Both the position numbers and the translations under genes were made by a program. Source: JACVRW01 sp963746825 (GTDB taxonomy: Bacteria; Actinomycetota; Thermoleophilia; Solirubrobacterales; Thermoleophilaceae). From it: a DNA stretch of 64,000 nt. The notes below the pieces were generated by a model, which was given only the letters and a program-made list of their open reading frames with translations, ran no database searches and was not told the origin of the DNA. The DNA lies in assembly GCA_963746825.1 (NCBI GenBank), contig CAVVCU010000003.1, positions 248,001 to 312,000 on the forward strand, in the 5' to 3' direction. Shown here in pieces: positions 15,446 through 25,356 of the stretch; the first letter of the stretch is position 1, and each line of letters opens with the position of its first letter.

Positions 15446-16036
15446 CTAGCGCGCAACCTCGGCCGTCGCCCCCTCGTCGTGGATCTCATGCTCGCCCTCG
15501 GCGAACTCCTCGACGATCTTCGCGCAGAATGCATCGAGGTCATCGGGGGAGCGGCTCGACACGAGGCCCTGGTCGGTCACGACCTCCTCGTCGACCACCT
15601 CGGCACCGGCGTTGCGCAGATCGGTGCGAATGCTCGGATAGGAGGTGAGGGTGCGGCCGCGCGCCACGTCGGCCTCGATCAAGATCCAGGGCGCGTGGCA
15701 GATGGCCCCGACCGGCTTGCCGGTCTTGAAGAACTCCTGAACGAAGCGCACGGCGCCCTCGTCCGCGCGCAGGTTGTCCGGATTGGCCACCCCGCCGGGG
15801 AGGATCAACCCGTCGTAGTCGTCCACCGACGCTTCCGAGACCTTCCGGTCGACGGAGAACTTGTCGGTGGGGTTGATCTCGCCCTCGACCGCCTGGATCT
15901 CGCCGGCGTCGATCGACAGCAGCTCGGTGTCGGCGCCCGCCTGCTGAACCGCCTCGCGCGGCCTCTCCAGCTCCACCTGCTCGACGCCGTCGGCGGCGAG
16001 GATCGCGATTGTCTTGCCCTGTAGTTCGTTTGCCAT
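15446..16036 (-). CDS. DJ-1/PfpI family glyoxalase/deglycase-like protein
   Basis: Type 1 glutamine amidotransferase-like protein of about 196 residues. The nucleophile elbow is VGAICHAPWILIEA (Cys-His pair) and the conserved N-terminal acid is in ILAADGVEQVEL, both matching the PfpI/YhbO group. The strand-loop LILPGGVANPDNLR is typical. Relatives act as proteases, glyoxalases or protein deglycases; which applies is unresolved. ATG 16036 begins MANELQGKTIAIL, immediately before the first strand. Confidence 0.85.
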   Translation of the reverse strand: MANELQGKTIAILAADGVEQVELERPREAVQQAGADTELLSIDAGEIQAVEGEINPTDKFSVDRKVSEASVDDYDGLILPGGVANPDNLRADEGAVRFVQEFFKTGKPVGAICHAPWILIEADVARGRTLTSYPSIRTDLRNAGAEVVDEEVVTDQGLVSSRSPDDLDAFCAKIVEEFAEGEHEIHDEGATAEVAR

Positions 16037-16046
16037 GGCGCGACGG

Positions 16047-16430
16047 CTACCCGTCGCGGTTGCCTGCAAACGGCACGCGATCACGAAGGTCCCACAGCAT
16101 CTTGCTCTCGCGAAAGCTCAGCGGTTGCCAGCGCTCGAGAGGTTCGCTCCACACGTAGATGGCCACGTCGACCAAGCTCCGAACCTCGCCGAGCAGGTCG
16201 ACCGTGGCGCGCGTGCCGGCGCCGTCCGCCAGGACCTCGCGGGTCATCACGTCGACCACTTTGAACCGGCGTGGCGCGGCGGGCTCGGGTGCGGGCTCAG
16301 GCTTTGGCCGGGCAGGGGGCACCGGCCGGCGGGCCGGCTTTCCCGCCCGCTCGCGCAGCACCTTCTCGAGCGGCACCATCTGCGCGCCCGTGCCCTTGCT
16401 CTCGGTGTCCAGGATCCATTTCTTCGCCAT
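16047..16430 (-). CDS. Conserved hypothetical protein
   Basis: A 127-residue protein starting MAKKWILDTESKGTGAQMVP, followed by a Pro/Ala-rich linker (about 33-52) and a compact C-terminal domain (FKVVDVMTREVLADGAGTRA ... LRDRVPF). I do not recognise a characterised family. The WILDTESKGTGA start is reminiscent of short actinobacterial proteins of this type, and the basic, Pro-rich linker suggests a two-part protein. It lies 10 nt upstream of the DJ-1/PfpI gene on the same strand, so co-transcription is likely. Confidence 0.6.
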   Translation of the reverse strand: MAKKWILDTESKGTGAQMVPLEKVLRERAGKPARRPVPPARPKPEPAPEPAAPRRFKVVDVMTREVLADGAGTRATVDLLGEVRSLVDVAIYVWSEPLERWQPLSFRESKMLWDLRDRVPFAGNRDG

Positions 16431-16445
16431 CGAACTTACGTTCGA

Positions 16446-17216
16446 TTATAGGGCCAGCGCCAACTGCCGCGACTGGGCCAGCAGCGTGCCGTCGCGGGCC
16501 CACAGCTCGCAGTCCTCCTCGAGCAGACCGTCCCGGGCCGTGCGGGTGGTGAAGCGCCCGAGCACCCAGTCGCTCTCCAGCGGAAGCCGCGCGCGCAGGT
16601 GCACCGTCAGCTCCAGAGTGGGCACGGCGATCGGCTCGCGGGTGACCGTGAAGACGGCGGGCAGCCAGAAGTCGCAGAGGGCGGCCAGCAGCGGAGCGTC
16701 GAGTGGGGCCTCGCGGCGCAGCCGCATCCAACCCCCGGTGAGCGCGCGCTCACCTCCGCCCCGGAGGGCGGGCCGGAAGTGCAGTTGCCGCGACACACGC
16801 GGTGCTTCGGCACGGCCATCGGGCTCGGCGATCGCCTCCGGTGGATCGACCTCGGGCGCCGCCGCGTGCTCGAGCCCGAGTCCCTCCCGGCCGTCGGCGA
16901 GCACGGCGAGCGCGAGCGCGCAGGGGCGCTCGTCCTGAATCAGCCGCGCGCCGGCGAAGGTGACCGTCCGCCCCTCGCGCTCCACCTCGACCTCCACCCG
17001 CGCCGGCCCGGCGGAGGGCGCGCGCAGGTAGTGCACGGTCAAGGAGCGCAGCGGTCGCGCGGCGCCGTCGCAGGCGGCCAGGAGCGCCCGCGCGAGGATG
17101 GCCGCCAGGTACCCGCCGTTCGGCCCGACCACCACCCACCAGTCCTCGCTGATCACGCAGTCGAAGCTGCCGTCGGGCGCCGGGCGCACGGCCGTGTCGT
17201 GTTGGAAGTCCGCCAC
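16446..17216 (-). CDS. Acyl-CoA thioesterase (TesB-like double hotdog)
   Basis: About 256 residues with two hotdog halves. Half 1 contains WWVVVGPNGGYLAAILARAL and LRSLTVHYLRAP. Half 2 contains LHFRPALRGGGERALTGGWM and AVPTLELTVHLRARLP. It hydrolyses acyl-CoA thioesters in the cytoplasm; chain-length preference cannot be predicted. GTG 17216 is chosen because the conserved region starts at once (ADFQHDTAV); the open frame continues 145 codons upstream but would overlap the divergent DUF554 gene. Confidence 0.82.
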   Translation of the reverse strand: MADFQHDTAVRPAPDGSFDCVISEDWWVVVGPNGGYLAAILARALLAACDGAARPLRSLTVHYLRAPSAGPARVEVEVEREGRTVTFAGARLIQDERPCALALAVLADGREGLGLEHAAAPEVDPPEAIAEPDGRAEAPRVSRQLHFRPALRGGGERALTGGWMRLRREAPLDAPLLAALCDFWLPAVFTVTREPIAVPTLELTVHLRARLPLESDWVLGRFTTRTARDGLLEEDCELWARDGTLLAQSRQLALAL

Positions 17217-17967
17217 GCGGCGCGGGAGCCTACCCCGCCTGTGCCATCGTGCCCCGATCGTCGGCACTCTCATCAACGTCGCGACCGTGGTCGCCGGTAC
17301 GGCGGTCGGCACGGCCGTGGGACCGCGACTGCCCGAGCGCTTCCAGCAGCGGGTGCTGGCCGGCCTGGGCCTGATCACGCTGGTGCTGGGCGTCGACCTG
17401 GTGCTGGAGTGGGGCGGCCCGGACACCTCGACCTCCACGCCGCTGTACGTGCTCGGCGGGGTGCTGCTCGGGGGCCTCGCCGGCGAGGCCATCGGCGTCG
17501 AGCGGCGGCTCGAGGCGCTGGGCGACGGCCTGCAGCGGCGTCTGGCGCCCGCCGGCGGACGGTCGACCATCTCGGAGGGCTTCGTGACCGCCTCGCTGCT
17601 GTTCTGCGTCGGGTCGCTCACCGTGATCGGCTCGATCCAGGACGGCCTCACCGGCGACTACTCGACGCTTGCCACCAAGGCCGTGCTCGACGGCTTCGCC
17701 GCGGTGGCCCTGGCGGCGACGCTGGGATGGGGCGTCGGGCTCTCGGCGCTGACCGTGCTGTTCGTGCAGGGCGCGATCACCCTGGGCGCCGGCCTCTTCG
17801 ACGACATCCTGGTGGGCGAGGCGCTGGCCGTGCTCATCTCCGCGGGCGGAGTGACCGTGATCGGCATCTCGCTCAAGCTGCTCGATCTCAAGGACGTGAA
17901 GGTGGGGAACTTCCTGCCCGGGCTCGTGATCGCGCCTGCTCTGGTGGGCCTCGTGAGCGTCTTCTAG
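17194..17967 (+). CDS. DUF554 membrane protein
   Basis: Polytopic membrane protein with about six helices. The N-terminal family motif GTLINVATVVAGTAVGTAVG and the tail LLDLKDVKVGNFLPGLVIAP identify DUF554 (YdfK/YqgA-like). Function is unknown; transport has been suggested for relatives. Family similarity begins near 17257, but no ATG, GTG or TTG lies there. GTG 17194 upstream is the nearest canonical in-frame codon and would overlap the divergent thioesterase start by 23 nt; GTG 17287 would truncate the first helix. The start is therefore uncertain. The stop shares CTAG with the convergent gene. Confidence 0.8.
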   Translation: MSCWKSATRRGSLPRLCHRAPIVGTLINVATVVAGTAVGTAVGPRLPERFQQRVLAGLGLITLVLGVDLVLEWGGPDTSTSTPLYVLGGVLLGGLAGEAIGVERRLEALGDGLQRRLAPAGGRSTISEGFVTASLLFCVGSLTVIGSIQDGLTGDYSTLATKAVLDGFAAVALAATLGWGVGLSALTVLFVQGAITLGAGLFDDILVGEALAVLISAGGVTVIGISLKLLDLKDVKVGNFLPGLVIAPALVGLVSVF

Positions 17968-18674
17968 GGCCCGCGCAGCGAGTGCCCGAAGGCGAAGAAG
18001 GTGGCGTAGCCCTCGTCGCCGCCCAGCGCCACCAGCCGGTCGCGCGCGGCCTGCAACGCCGCACTCTGGCTGGAGCCGAAGTGGGCCCGGGCGGCCTTGC
18101 GCTTCTGAACGTCGACGAAGCGCACCATCTGGTTGTAGACCGCCCCGATCAGGTAGTCGCTGCGCACGGCGGCGGGGTACTGCCGGGCCCGGCCGGCCAG
18201 GCGGTTGAAGGTCCGGCAGGTGCCCATCGAGGTGTACGCGGCGTACAGGGCCACGCGTTTGCCCCACGCCTCGACGCCCGCCTCCAGCACGGGGTCGGCC
18301 AGCGGGTCATCCAGCCGCGACAGGAAGCGCTCGAAGGCGGGCCGGTAGGCCTCGAACGCGGCGCCCTCCTCGGCCAGTCCGCCCAGATCGCGCCAGAGAG
18401 TCCGGGCTCCGCGCGCGTAGAGGTTGCGCTGGGCGGCCGCTCGCACCGCGCGGATCTTGCTCCAGCCCGGGCCTGAGCTCTTGCACGAGGCGAGGGCGCC
18501 CGCGGCGGCCCGGCGATTCTCGGCCACCTGTCCGGCGGCCGAGCGCTTGGCCGCGGCCAGGGCGACCACCGCCCGCTCGACGCGCTGAACGTCACCGGGC
18601 TCGAGCGCCGCCGCTCCCGCGGCCGCTGTCGGTAGGGCGAACAACAGAAGGAGGATGGCGAGAAGACGGCTCAC
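17964..18674 (-). CDS. Secreted alpha-helical protein of unknown function
   Basis: A 236-residue protein with a signal peptide (MSRLLAILLLLFALPTAAAG, cleavage after AAA). The mature part is Ala/Arg-rich and helical (about residues 25-225) with a conserved pair of Cys residues in ALASCKSS and MGTCRTF. I recognise no family. The helical content and single domain suggest a periplasm-like or cell-wall space protein. It converges on DUF554 and is followed on the same strand by nothing closely linked. Confidence 0.65.
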   Translation of the reverse strand: MSRLLAILLLLFALPTAAAGAAALEPGDVQRVERAVVALAAAKRSAAGQVAENRRAAAGALASCKSSGPGWSKIRAVRAAAQRNLYARGARTLWRDLGGLAEEGAAFEAYRPAFERFLSRLDDPLADPVLEAGVEAWGKRVALYAAYTSMGTCRTFNRLAGRARQYPAAVRSDYLIGAVYNQMVRFVDVQKRKAARAHFGSSQSAALQAARDRLVALGGDEGYATFFAFGHSLRGP

Positions 18675-18707
18675 TTGCCCAAATGATCGGCCACGGCCGC
18701 CGTGCCC

Positions 18708-20594
18708 TTAGGGGTAGAGCGGCGTGGCGGCGAAGCGTTCGCGGGCGAGAAACCAGGCCGGCTTCTTCTCACCCTCGTAGGTCAGCAGGCCCTTCTGGTG
18801 GCGAGTGTTGGGCCGGTAGGGGGGAGGCCGCCGGCCCGCGCCGCCCGCCCAACCGGGGTAGATCTCGAACTCGCGCAGGGTCCAGTAGATGGCTCCGTTG
18901 ATGGGCGCGGCGTCGGCCACGTCGAGGGTGCGGTCGAAGTGGAAGCTCTGAAAGGCGTAGGAGCCCTTGAGGTCGGCCGGCGCGTCGGCCAGCTCGGGTC
19001 GCGCCTCGGCTCCGAACTCCGTCATCACGAGCGCGTGCCGCGGGTAGAGGTCGCGCATCTCCTGCAGGAAGAGCGGGAGCAGATCGAAATCCGAGACCCA
19101 CGAGTACCAGCCGAAGTACTGGTTGATGCCGAGCATGTCGAAGGCGTGGTAGGTGAACTGCTCGGGGTGGTAGGGCCGGCCGTTGATGTCGACTGAGATC
19201 GGCAGCGTGGGGTCGAGGTCGCGCGCGTCGCGGGCGGCCCTCTCCAGGTAGCGGCGAGTCACGCCCGGGCGGTCGTCGGGGCGCGACCAGAGCTCGTTGG
19301 CCACCGAGTGGGTGATCACCGAGGGATGGCTGCGCGCGGCGATCACCGTGCGGCGGGCGGTCTCCCAGGCGCGCCGGCGCTGCACCGGGTCGCGCAGGAT
19401 GTTGTCCTTGCGGTCGCGCTGCCAGATCGGTGCCTGGTTCCAGACCATGATCCCCGCGCGGTCGAGCCGCGACAGCAGTCGCTCGTCGAGCACGTAGTGC
19501 GCGCGAGTCACGTTCGCCCCCAGCTCCTCGAGGTCGGCCACGATGCGATCCATGTCGGCCGCGCTGAGCGCCGCGCCGCTGCCCGGCATGTCCTCGTGGA
19601 TCGAGGCGCCCGCCAGCTTGATCTCACGGTTGTTGAGCAGCAGGCGGCCGCGCTTGACCTCCACCGAGCGCAGGCCGACCCGCCGCCGCACCACCTGCTG
19701 GACGACGCCGCGGTCGCGCAGCGTGAGCTCGGCCGTGTACAGCTGGGGATCCTCGGGCCGCCACAGCTGCGGCGCGGGCACCCTCACGGCGGTGGTCACG
19801 CGCCTGCGGCCCGCGCGCTGGCGCGGGAGGCGCACCACGCGCCGGATCAGGCGCCCGCTGGGCGCACGCAGCTTCACCGCGAGCGTGGGCCTCAGCTCGT
19901 TGACGTCGCGCTTCTCGAGCACCGCGTCCACCAGCAGCTCGGCCCGGCAGCCACTGGCCGGCCCGCTGCACTTCACGCGCGACATGGTCCCCAGGTCGTG
20001 TAGATGCGCGCGCCCGGCCGGGATCAGGCTGACCGGCCGCACGATGCCGCCCCAGTTCCACCAGCCCTCGGGCAGCCGTGGGTCCTTGCGGCTGTCGACG
20101 ACCACCACCAACTCGTTCGCCCGCCGCGGACGCAGGCCGCGCGCCTCGAAGGTGAACGGCGTGTAGGGATCGGTGTTCTTGCCCAGGCGGCGTCCGTTGA
20201 GGTAGACCGCCGCGCTGCGGCGCACACCCTCGAAGCGCAGCAGCCAGTGAAAGCCGCGCGGGGTGGCCGGGCCGGTGAATTGCACCCGGTAGCGCCGCAC
20301 GCTGCCCGGGTACTCCGAGGCCACCGCGGTGGGGTTGAACACGCTGGGCACCGCCACCGACGTCCAGGCCGCTGGGCCCTGAGCCGCGCGGACGGCGCGC
20401 GCGGACGGGGTGGGGTTGGGAACGCCCTCGGGCTGGCCCTCCACCGGGGGCGGCGGCTGCGGTGGAGCGGGGGCGGCCTGCTGCCCGCGGATCTCCCAGC
20501 CGCTTTCGAGCGTCTGCGCAGGGGGGAGCTCGGCCGCCACGGCAGAGCCGGGAAGCGCCGCAAGCAACGCCGCGAATGCGAGAGCCCTCCTCAC
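18708..20594 (-). CDS. Secreted glycoside hydrolase family 2 enzyme
   Basis: GH2-type enzyme of 628 residues with a signal peptide (MRRALAFAALLAALPGSAVA). A jelly-roll sugar-binding domain (about 60-200, with LLRFEGVRRSAAVYLNGR) is followed by an immunoglobulin-like domain and a TIM barrel. The acid/base Glu is in THSVANELWS near residue 415 and the nucleophile Glu in VMTEFGAEA near 520. These residues fit beta-galactosidase, beta-glucuronidase or beta-mannosidase; the substrate is unresolved. At 628 residues it matches beta-glucuronidase more than LacZ in length. A Pro-rich insert follows the signal peptide. Confidence 0.85.
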   Translation of the reverse strand: MRRALAFAALLAALPGSAVAAELPPAQTLESGWEIRGQQAAPAPPQPPPPVEGQPEGVPNPTPSARAVRAAQGPAAWTSVAVPSVFNPTAVASEYPGSVRRYRVQFTGPATPRGFHWLLRFEGVRRSAAVYLNGRRLGKNTDPYTPFTFEARGLRPRRANELVVVVDSRKDPRLPEGWWNWGGIVRPVSLIPAGRAHLHDLGTMSRVKCSGPASGCRAELLVDAVLEKRDVNELRPTLAVKLRAPSGRLIRRVVRLPRQRAGRRRVTTAVRVPAPQLWRPEDPQLYTAELTLRDRGVVQQVVRRRVGLRSVEVKRGRLLLNNREIKLAGASIHEDMPGSGAALSAADMDRIVADLEELGANVTRAHYVLDERLLSRLDRAGIMVWNQAPIWQRDRKDNILRDPVQRRRAWETARRTVIAARSHPSVITHSVANELWSRPDDRPGVTRRYLERAARDARDLDPTLPISVDINGRPYHPEQFTYHAFDMLGINQYFGWYSWVSDFDLLPLFLQEMRDLYPRHALVMTEFGAEARPELADAPADLKGSYAFQSFHFDRTLDVADAAPINGAIYWTLREFEIYPGWAGGAGRRPPPYRPNTRHQKGLLTYEGEKKPAWFLARERFAATPLYP

Positions 20595-20648
20595 GCCCCC
20601 TCACCGTAGCCAGACCGCGTGACGACCCGCTTCTGACACGCTTGCGGG

Positions 20649-21884
20649 GTGCCCCCCGTCGCCGCCGGCATCGAGTTCCTCGAAGTGCCCCTTGCCGTCT
20701 TCGGCCTGCTGCTGCTGGCCGGGGCGCTCGTGGCGGGGCTGGCGCGACGCAGCCTGCTCTCCCTGGCCGCCCTGTTCGTGGTGGCCGGGCTGATCCTCGG
20801 GCAGGGCGGGCTGGAGGTGCTCGACGTCGACCCGGAGTCGGACTTCGTGCAGGGCCTGGCCGTGATCGCGCTGATCCTCATCCTGTTCCGCGACGGGCTC
20901 GAGGTGGAGGCGGAGATGCTGCAGAAGGCGTGGCACCTCCCGTTTCGCAAGCTCGTGCTGGCCATGCCGCTGACCGCCGTGCTGGTGGCCGTGGTCACCC
21001 ACGAGCTCACCGACCTGGGCTGGACCGAGTCGTTGTTGGTGGGGGCGCTGCTGTCGCCGACGGACCCCGTGCTGTCGTCCACTGTGGTCACCAACCCGCG
21101 GGTGCCCAGGTTGATTCGCCATTCGCTCAACCTGGAGTCCGGGCTCAACGACGGCCTGGCCCTGCCGGCGGTGCTCGCCTTCACCGCCGCGGCCGAGGAC
21201 CGCGACGGCTTCGTCTGGTGGGAGTTCGTGCTCCAGGACGTCGGAGCGGGCCTGGCGGCGGGCCTGGTGGTGGCCTTCCTGGCCTCGCGCCTGATGCCGC
21301 GCAAGACCGCGCTGGGTCACGAGATCAGCCCGCATCAGAAGGCGCTGTACGCACTCGGGGTCGCTTTCGCCGCCTACGGCGTCGCCGTGCTGCCGCCCGA
21401 GGGCAACGGCTTCATCTCGGTGTTCGTGTGCGCGATCGCCTTCGGCATCTGGCGCCCGGACATCCGGCACTGCTTCGAGACCCGCTCAGAGGACGTGCTC
21501 GAGGTGGTCAAGCTCGGCGTGTTCCTCGTGTTCGGCGCCATCCTGACCTCGGAGTTCCTGTTCGAGGAGGGCTGGGCGGCGGTGGCCATCGCCGCCTTCA
21601 CCCTGCTGGCCGCCCGGCCGATCGCCGTGTTCGTGTCGCTGGCCGGCACCCGGCAGATCGACCTGGCGGGCAAGGCCTTCATGGCCTGGTTCGGGCCCAA
21701 GGGCGTGGCCACGATGACCTTCGCCCTGTTCGTGCTCGGCTCGGAGGTGCCGGACGCCGAGCGCATCGCCGGCATCGCCGCGCTGGCCGTGGTGGTGTCG
21801 ATCATCGTGCACGGCCTCAGCGACCACCCCGGCGCGGAGTGGATGGCGCGCAGAAGCGACGAGCCCGCGCCGAAGGAGGCATAG
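20649..21884 (+). CDS. CPA1-type Na+(K+)/H+ antiporter
   Basis: Polytopic membrane protein of 411 residues with about 12 helices. The ion-binding motif region GALLSPTDPVLSSTVV and the second conserved LESGLNDGLALPAVL match the NhaP/CPA1 group. It exchanges cytoplasmic cations for protons. No C-terminal TrkA or cyclic-nucleotide domain is present. GTG 20649 is directly followed by the first helix. A cupin gene follows 7 nt after its stop, so the two may be co-transcribed. Confidence 0.85.
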   Translation: MPPVAAGIEFLEVPLAVFGLLLLAGALVAGLARRSLLSLAALFVVAGLILGQGGLEVLDVDPESDFVQGLAVIALILILFRDGLEVEAEMLQKAWHLPFRKLVLAMPLTAVLVAVVTHELTDLGWTESLLVGALLSPTDPVLSSTVVTNPRVPRLIRHSLNLESGLNDGLALPAVLAFTAAAEDRDGFVWWEFVLQDVGAGLAAGLVVAFLASRLMPRKTALGHEISPHQKALYALGVAFAAYGVAVLPPEGNGFISVFVCAIAFGIWRPDIRHCFETRSEDVLEVVKLGVFLVFGAILTSEFLFEEGWAAVAIAAFTLLAARPIAVFVSLAGTRQIDLAGKAFMAWFGPKGVATMTFALFVLGSEVPDAERIAGIAALAVVVSIIVHGLSDHPGAEWMARRSDEPAPKEA

Positions 21885-21891
21885 TTCAGCC

Positions 21892-22236
21892 ATGGACCAC
21901 TGGGACGTCGCCTCGCTCACCGTCAATCCACACCAGCCGGAGGTGCTGCGCTCGGACAACGAGACCCGGGTGGTGGCGATCCACCTGCCCGCCGGCGAGG
22001 CGTTGGGAGAGCACCAGGTCCACGAGCGTGCCTGGCTGATGGTGGCCGCGGGCGAGATCGAGGTGGAGGTCGAGGGGGAGACCATCTCCGGCGGGCCCGG
22101 CCTGCTCGTTCACTGGGAGCCCAACGAGCGCCACGAGGTGCGCGCCACCAGCGACGCGCGGCTGATCCTCCTGCTCTCGCCCTGGCCCGGGGAAGGACAT
22201 CCCAGTAGGCGCGGTGAAGCAGGCGCCGCCTCCTAG
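21892..22236 (+). CDS. Small cupin-domain protein
   Basis: A 114-residue single cupin. The two cupin motifs are present: LGEHQVHERAWLMVAAGE (His and Glu metal-ligand positions) and GPGLLVHWEPNERHEV. It probably binds a divalent metal. The function could be a dioxygenase, an isomerase or a sensor; nothing in the sequence decides. It lies between the antiporter and ccmE, 12 nt before the latter. Confidence 0.75.
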   Translation: MDHWDVASLTVNPHQPEVLRSDNETRVVAIHLPAGEALGEHQVHERAWLMVAAGEIEVEVEGETISGGPGLLVHWEPNERHEVRATSDARLILLLSPWPGEGHPSRRGEAGAAS

Positions 22237-22247
22237 ACTCAGAGGAG

Positions 22248-22640
22248 ATGGATCCCTCACGCAAGCGCAGGCTGCGCCTCGTGCTGGCCCTCGGCGTGGC
22301 CGTTCTGCTGGCCTCGGCGCTCGTCTATACGAGCTTCAGCGCCTCGAGTGAGGCGGCCAAGCCGTCCGAGCTCCAGAGCGGGCGCTCGTACGAGCTCACC
22401 GGCAAGGTCGTCGACGACTCCGTTCGGCGCGACGGCGAGAGCCTTCGCTTTCGCATCCGCGACCGCGACGGCACGGAGTCCGTTGCGGTGGCCTACGCGG
22501 GCGTGGTGCCGGACCCCTTTCGCGAGGGGCGCGAGGTGATCGTCTCGGGCGAGCTCCAGCGCGGCACCTTCGTGGCCGAGCGGGATTCGCTGGTAACGAA
22601 GTGTCCGTCGAAGTTCACGGCGGACAAGCAGTCGAGCTGA
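22248..22640 (+). CDS. ccmE: Cytochrome c maturation haem chaperone CcmE (Cys-type variant)
   Basis: A 130-residue membrane-anchored CcmE. An N-terminal helix (residues 8-30) precedes the OB-fold domain with YELTGKVVDDSV, LRFRIRDRDG and VAYAGVVPDPFREG. CcmE carries haem from CcmC to CcmF by a covalent bond, normally to His in HxxxY. Here that position is Cys119 in VTKCPSKF, with Phe123 where Tyr is usual, so this is a CxxxF variant of the CxxxY type known in some bacteria and archaea. ccmF follows after 1 nt. ATG 22248 is used. Confidence 0.85.
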   Translation: MDPSRKRRLRLVLALGVAVLLASALVYTSFSASSEAAKPSELQSGRSYELTGKVVDDSVRRDGESLRFRIRDRDGTESVAVAYAGVVPDPFREGREVIVSGELQRGTFVAERDSLVTKCPSKFTADKQSS

Positions 22641-22641
22641 C

Positions 22642-24801
<2,160 letters not shown>

Positions 24802-24821
24802 GACACCTAGGCTTCGCCCGC

Positions 24822-25097
24822 GTGGAGTACGCCGTCGCCCTGCTCGTGCTGGCCGCGCTCGTGGCGCTGGCCGTGAGCGTGCCGCTGCGCCGGCGCGAGC
24901 AGGTGGAGGCGTTCGAGCAGACGCGCCTCGAGGAGCTGCGGGCGGCCAAGGAGGCCAAGTACCGCGAGATCCGCGACGCCGAGCTCGACCACCGCATGGG
25001 AAAGCTCTCGGACAGCGACTGGCGGGGAGTCGACGGCGAGTTGCGCGAGGAGGCGATCGTGATCCTGCGCGAGCTCGATGCCCTGGAAGGGCGCTGA
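24822..25097 (+). CDS. CcmI-like short membrane protein
   Basis: A 91-residue protein with one N-terminal helix (YAVALLVLAALVALAVSVPL) and a charged coiled-coil (about 22-91, with RLEELRAAKEAKYREI). It resembles the first helix and coil of CcmI, without the TPR part, and occupies the slot after ccmF. It could help dock apocytochrome on the haem lyase; this is inference from position. GTG 24822 follows the ccmF stop by about 20 nt. Confidence 0.65.
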   Translation: MEYAVALLVLAALVALAVSVPLRRREQVEAFEQTRLEELRAAKEAKYREIRDAELDHRMGKLSDSDWRGVDGELREEAIVILRELDALEGR

Positions 25098-25119
25098 CCG
25101 GCCGCTACCCTTCGCGCCG

Positions 25120-25344
25120 GTGGAAGCGATTCTCAGTGGCCTTCAGGTGGTGCTCGCGGTCGTCCTGATCGTGCTCATCCTGCTGCACTCGGGCAAGGAC
25201 GCCGGCCTGTCCGGCGCCTTCGGCGTCGGCACCGGCGCCGGGCCATTCGGCGGCGGCTCGCTCGTGGAGCGCAACCTCAACCGCTGGACCGTGGCGTTCG
25301 CCCTCGTCTTCGTGGTGAACGTGATCGTGCTGCTGAAGATCTGA
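25120..25344 (+). CDS. secG: Preprotein translocase subunit SecG
   Basis: A 74-residue two-helix protein. Helix 1 lies at residues 2-21, helix 2 at 53-72, and the conserved HSGKDAGLSGAFGVGTGAG loop lies between. SecG binds SecYE and assists SecA-driven export. GTG 25120 gives a normal N-terminus (VEAILSGLQVV). It sits directly after the Ccm genes, probably in the same transcript. The function is well supported by the loop and length. Confidence 0.85.
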   Translation: MEAILSGLQVVLAVVLIVLILLHSGKDAGLSGAFGVGTGAGPFGGGSLVERNLNRWTVAFALVFVVNVIVLLKI

Positions 25345-25356
25345 GGAGCACGCGCT

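Noticed and set aside
16599..18476. 625-codon plus-strand frame across the thioesterase, DUF554 and secreted-protein genes
   Set aside because: Crosses three genes with recognisable products in other frames; no domain.
20462..22039. 525-codon plus-strand frame across the GH2 start and the antiporter gene
   Set aside because: Runs in the wrong frame through two convincing genes and is very Arg/Gly/Pro-rich.
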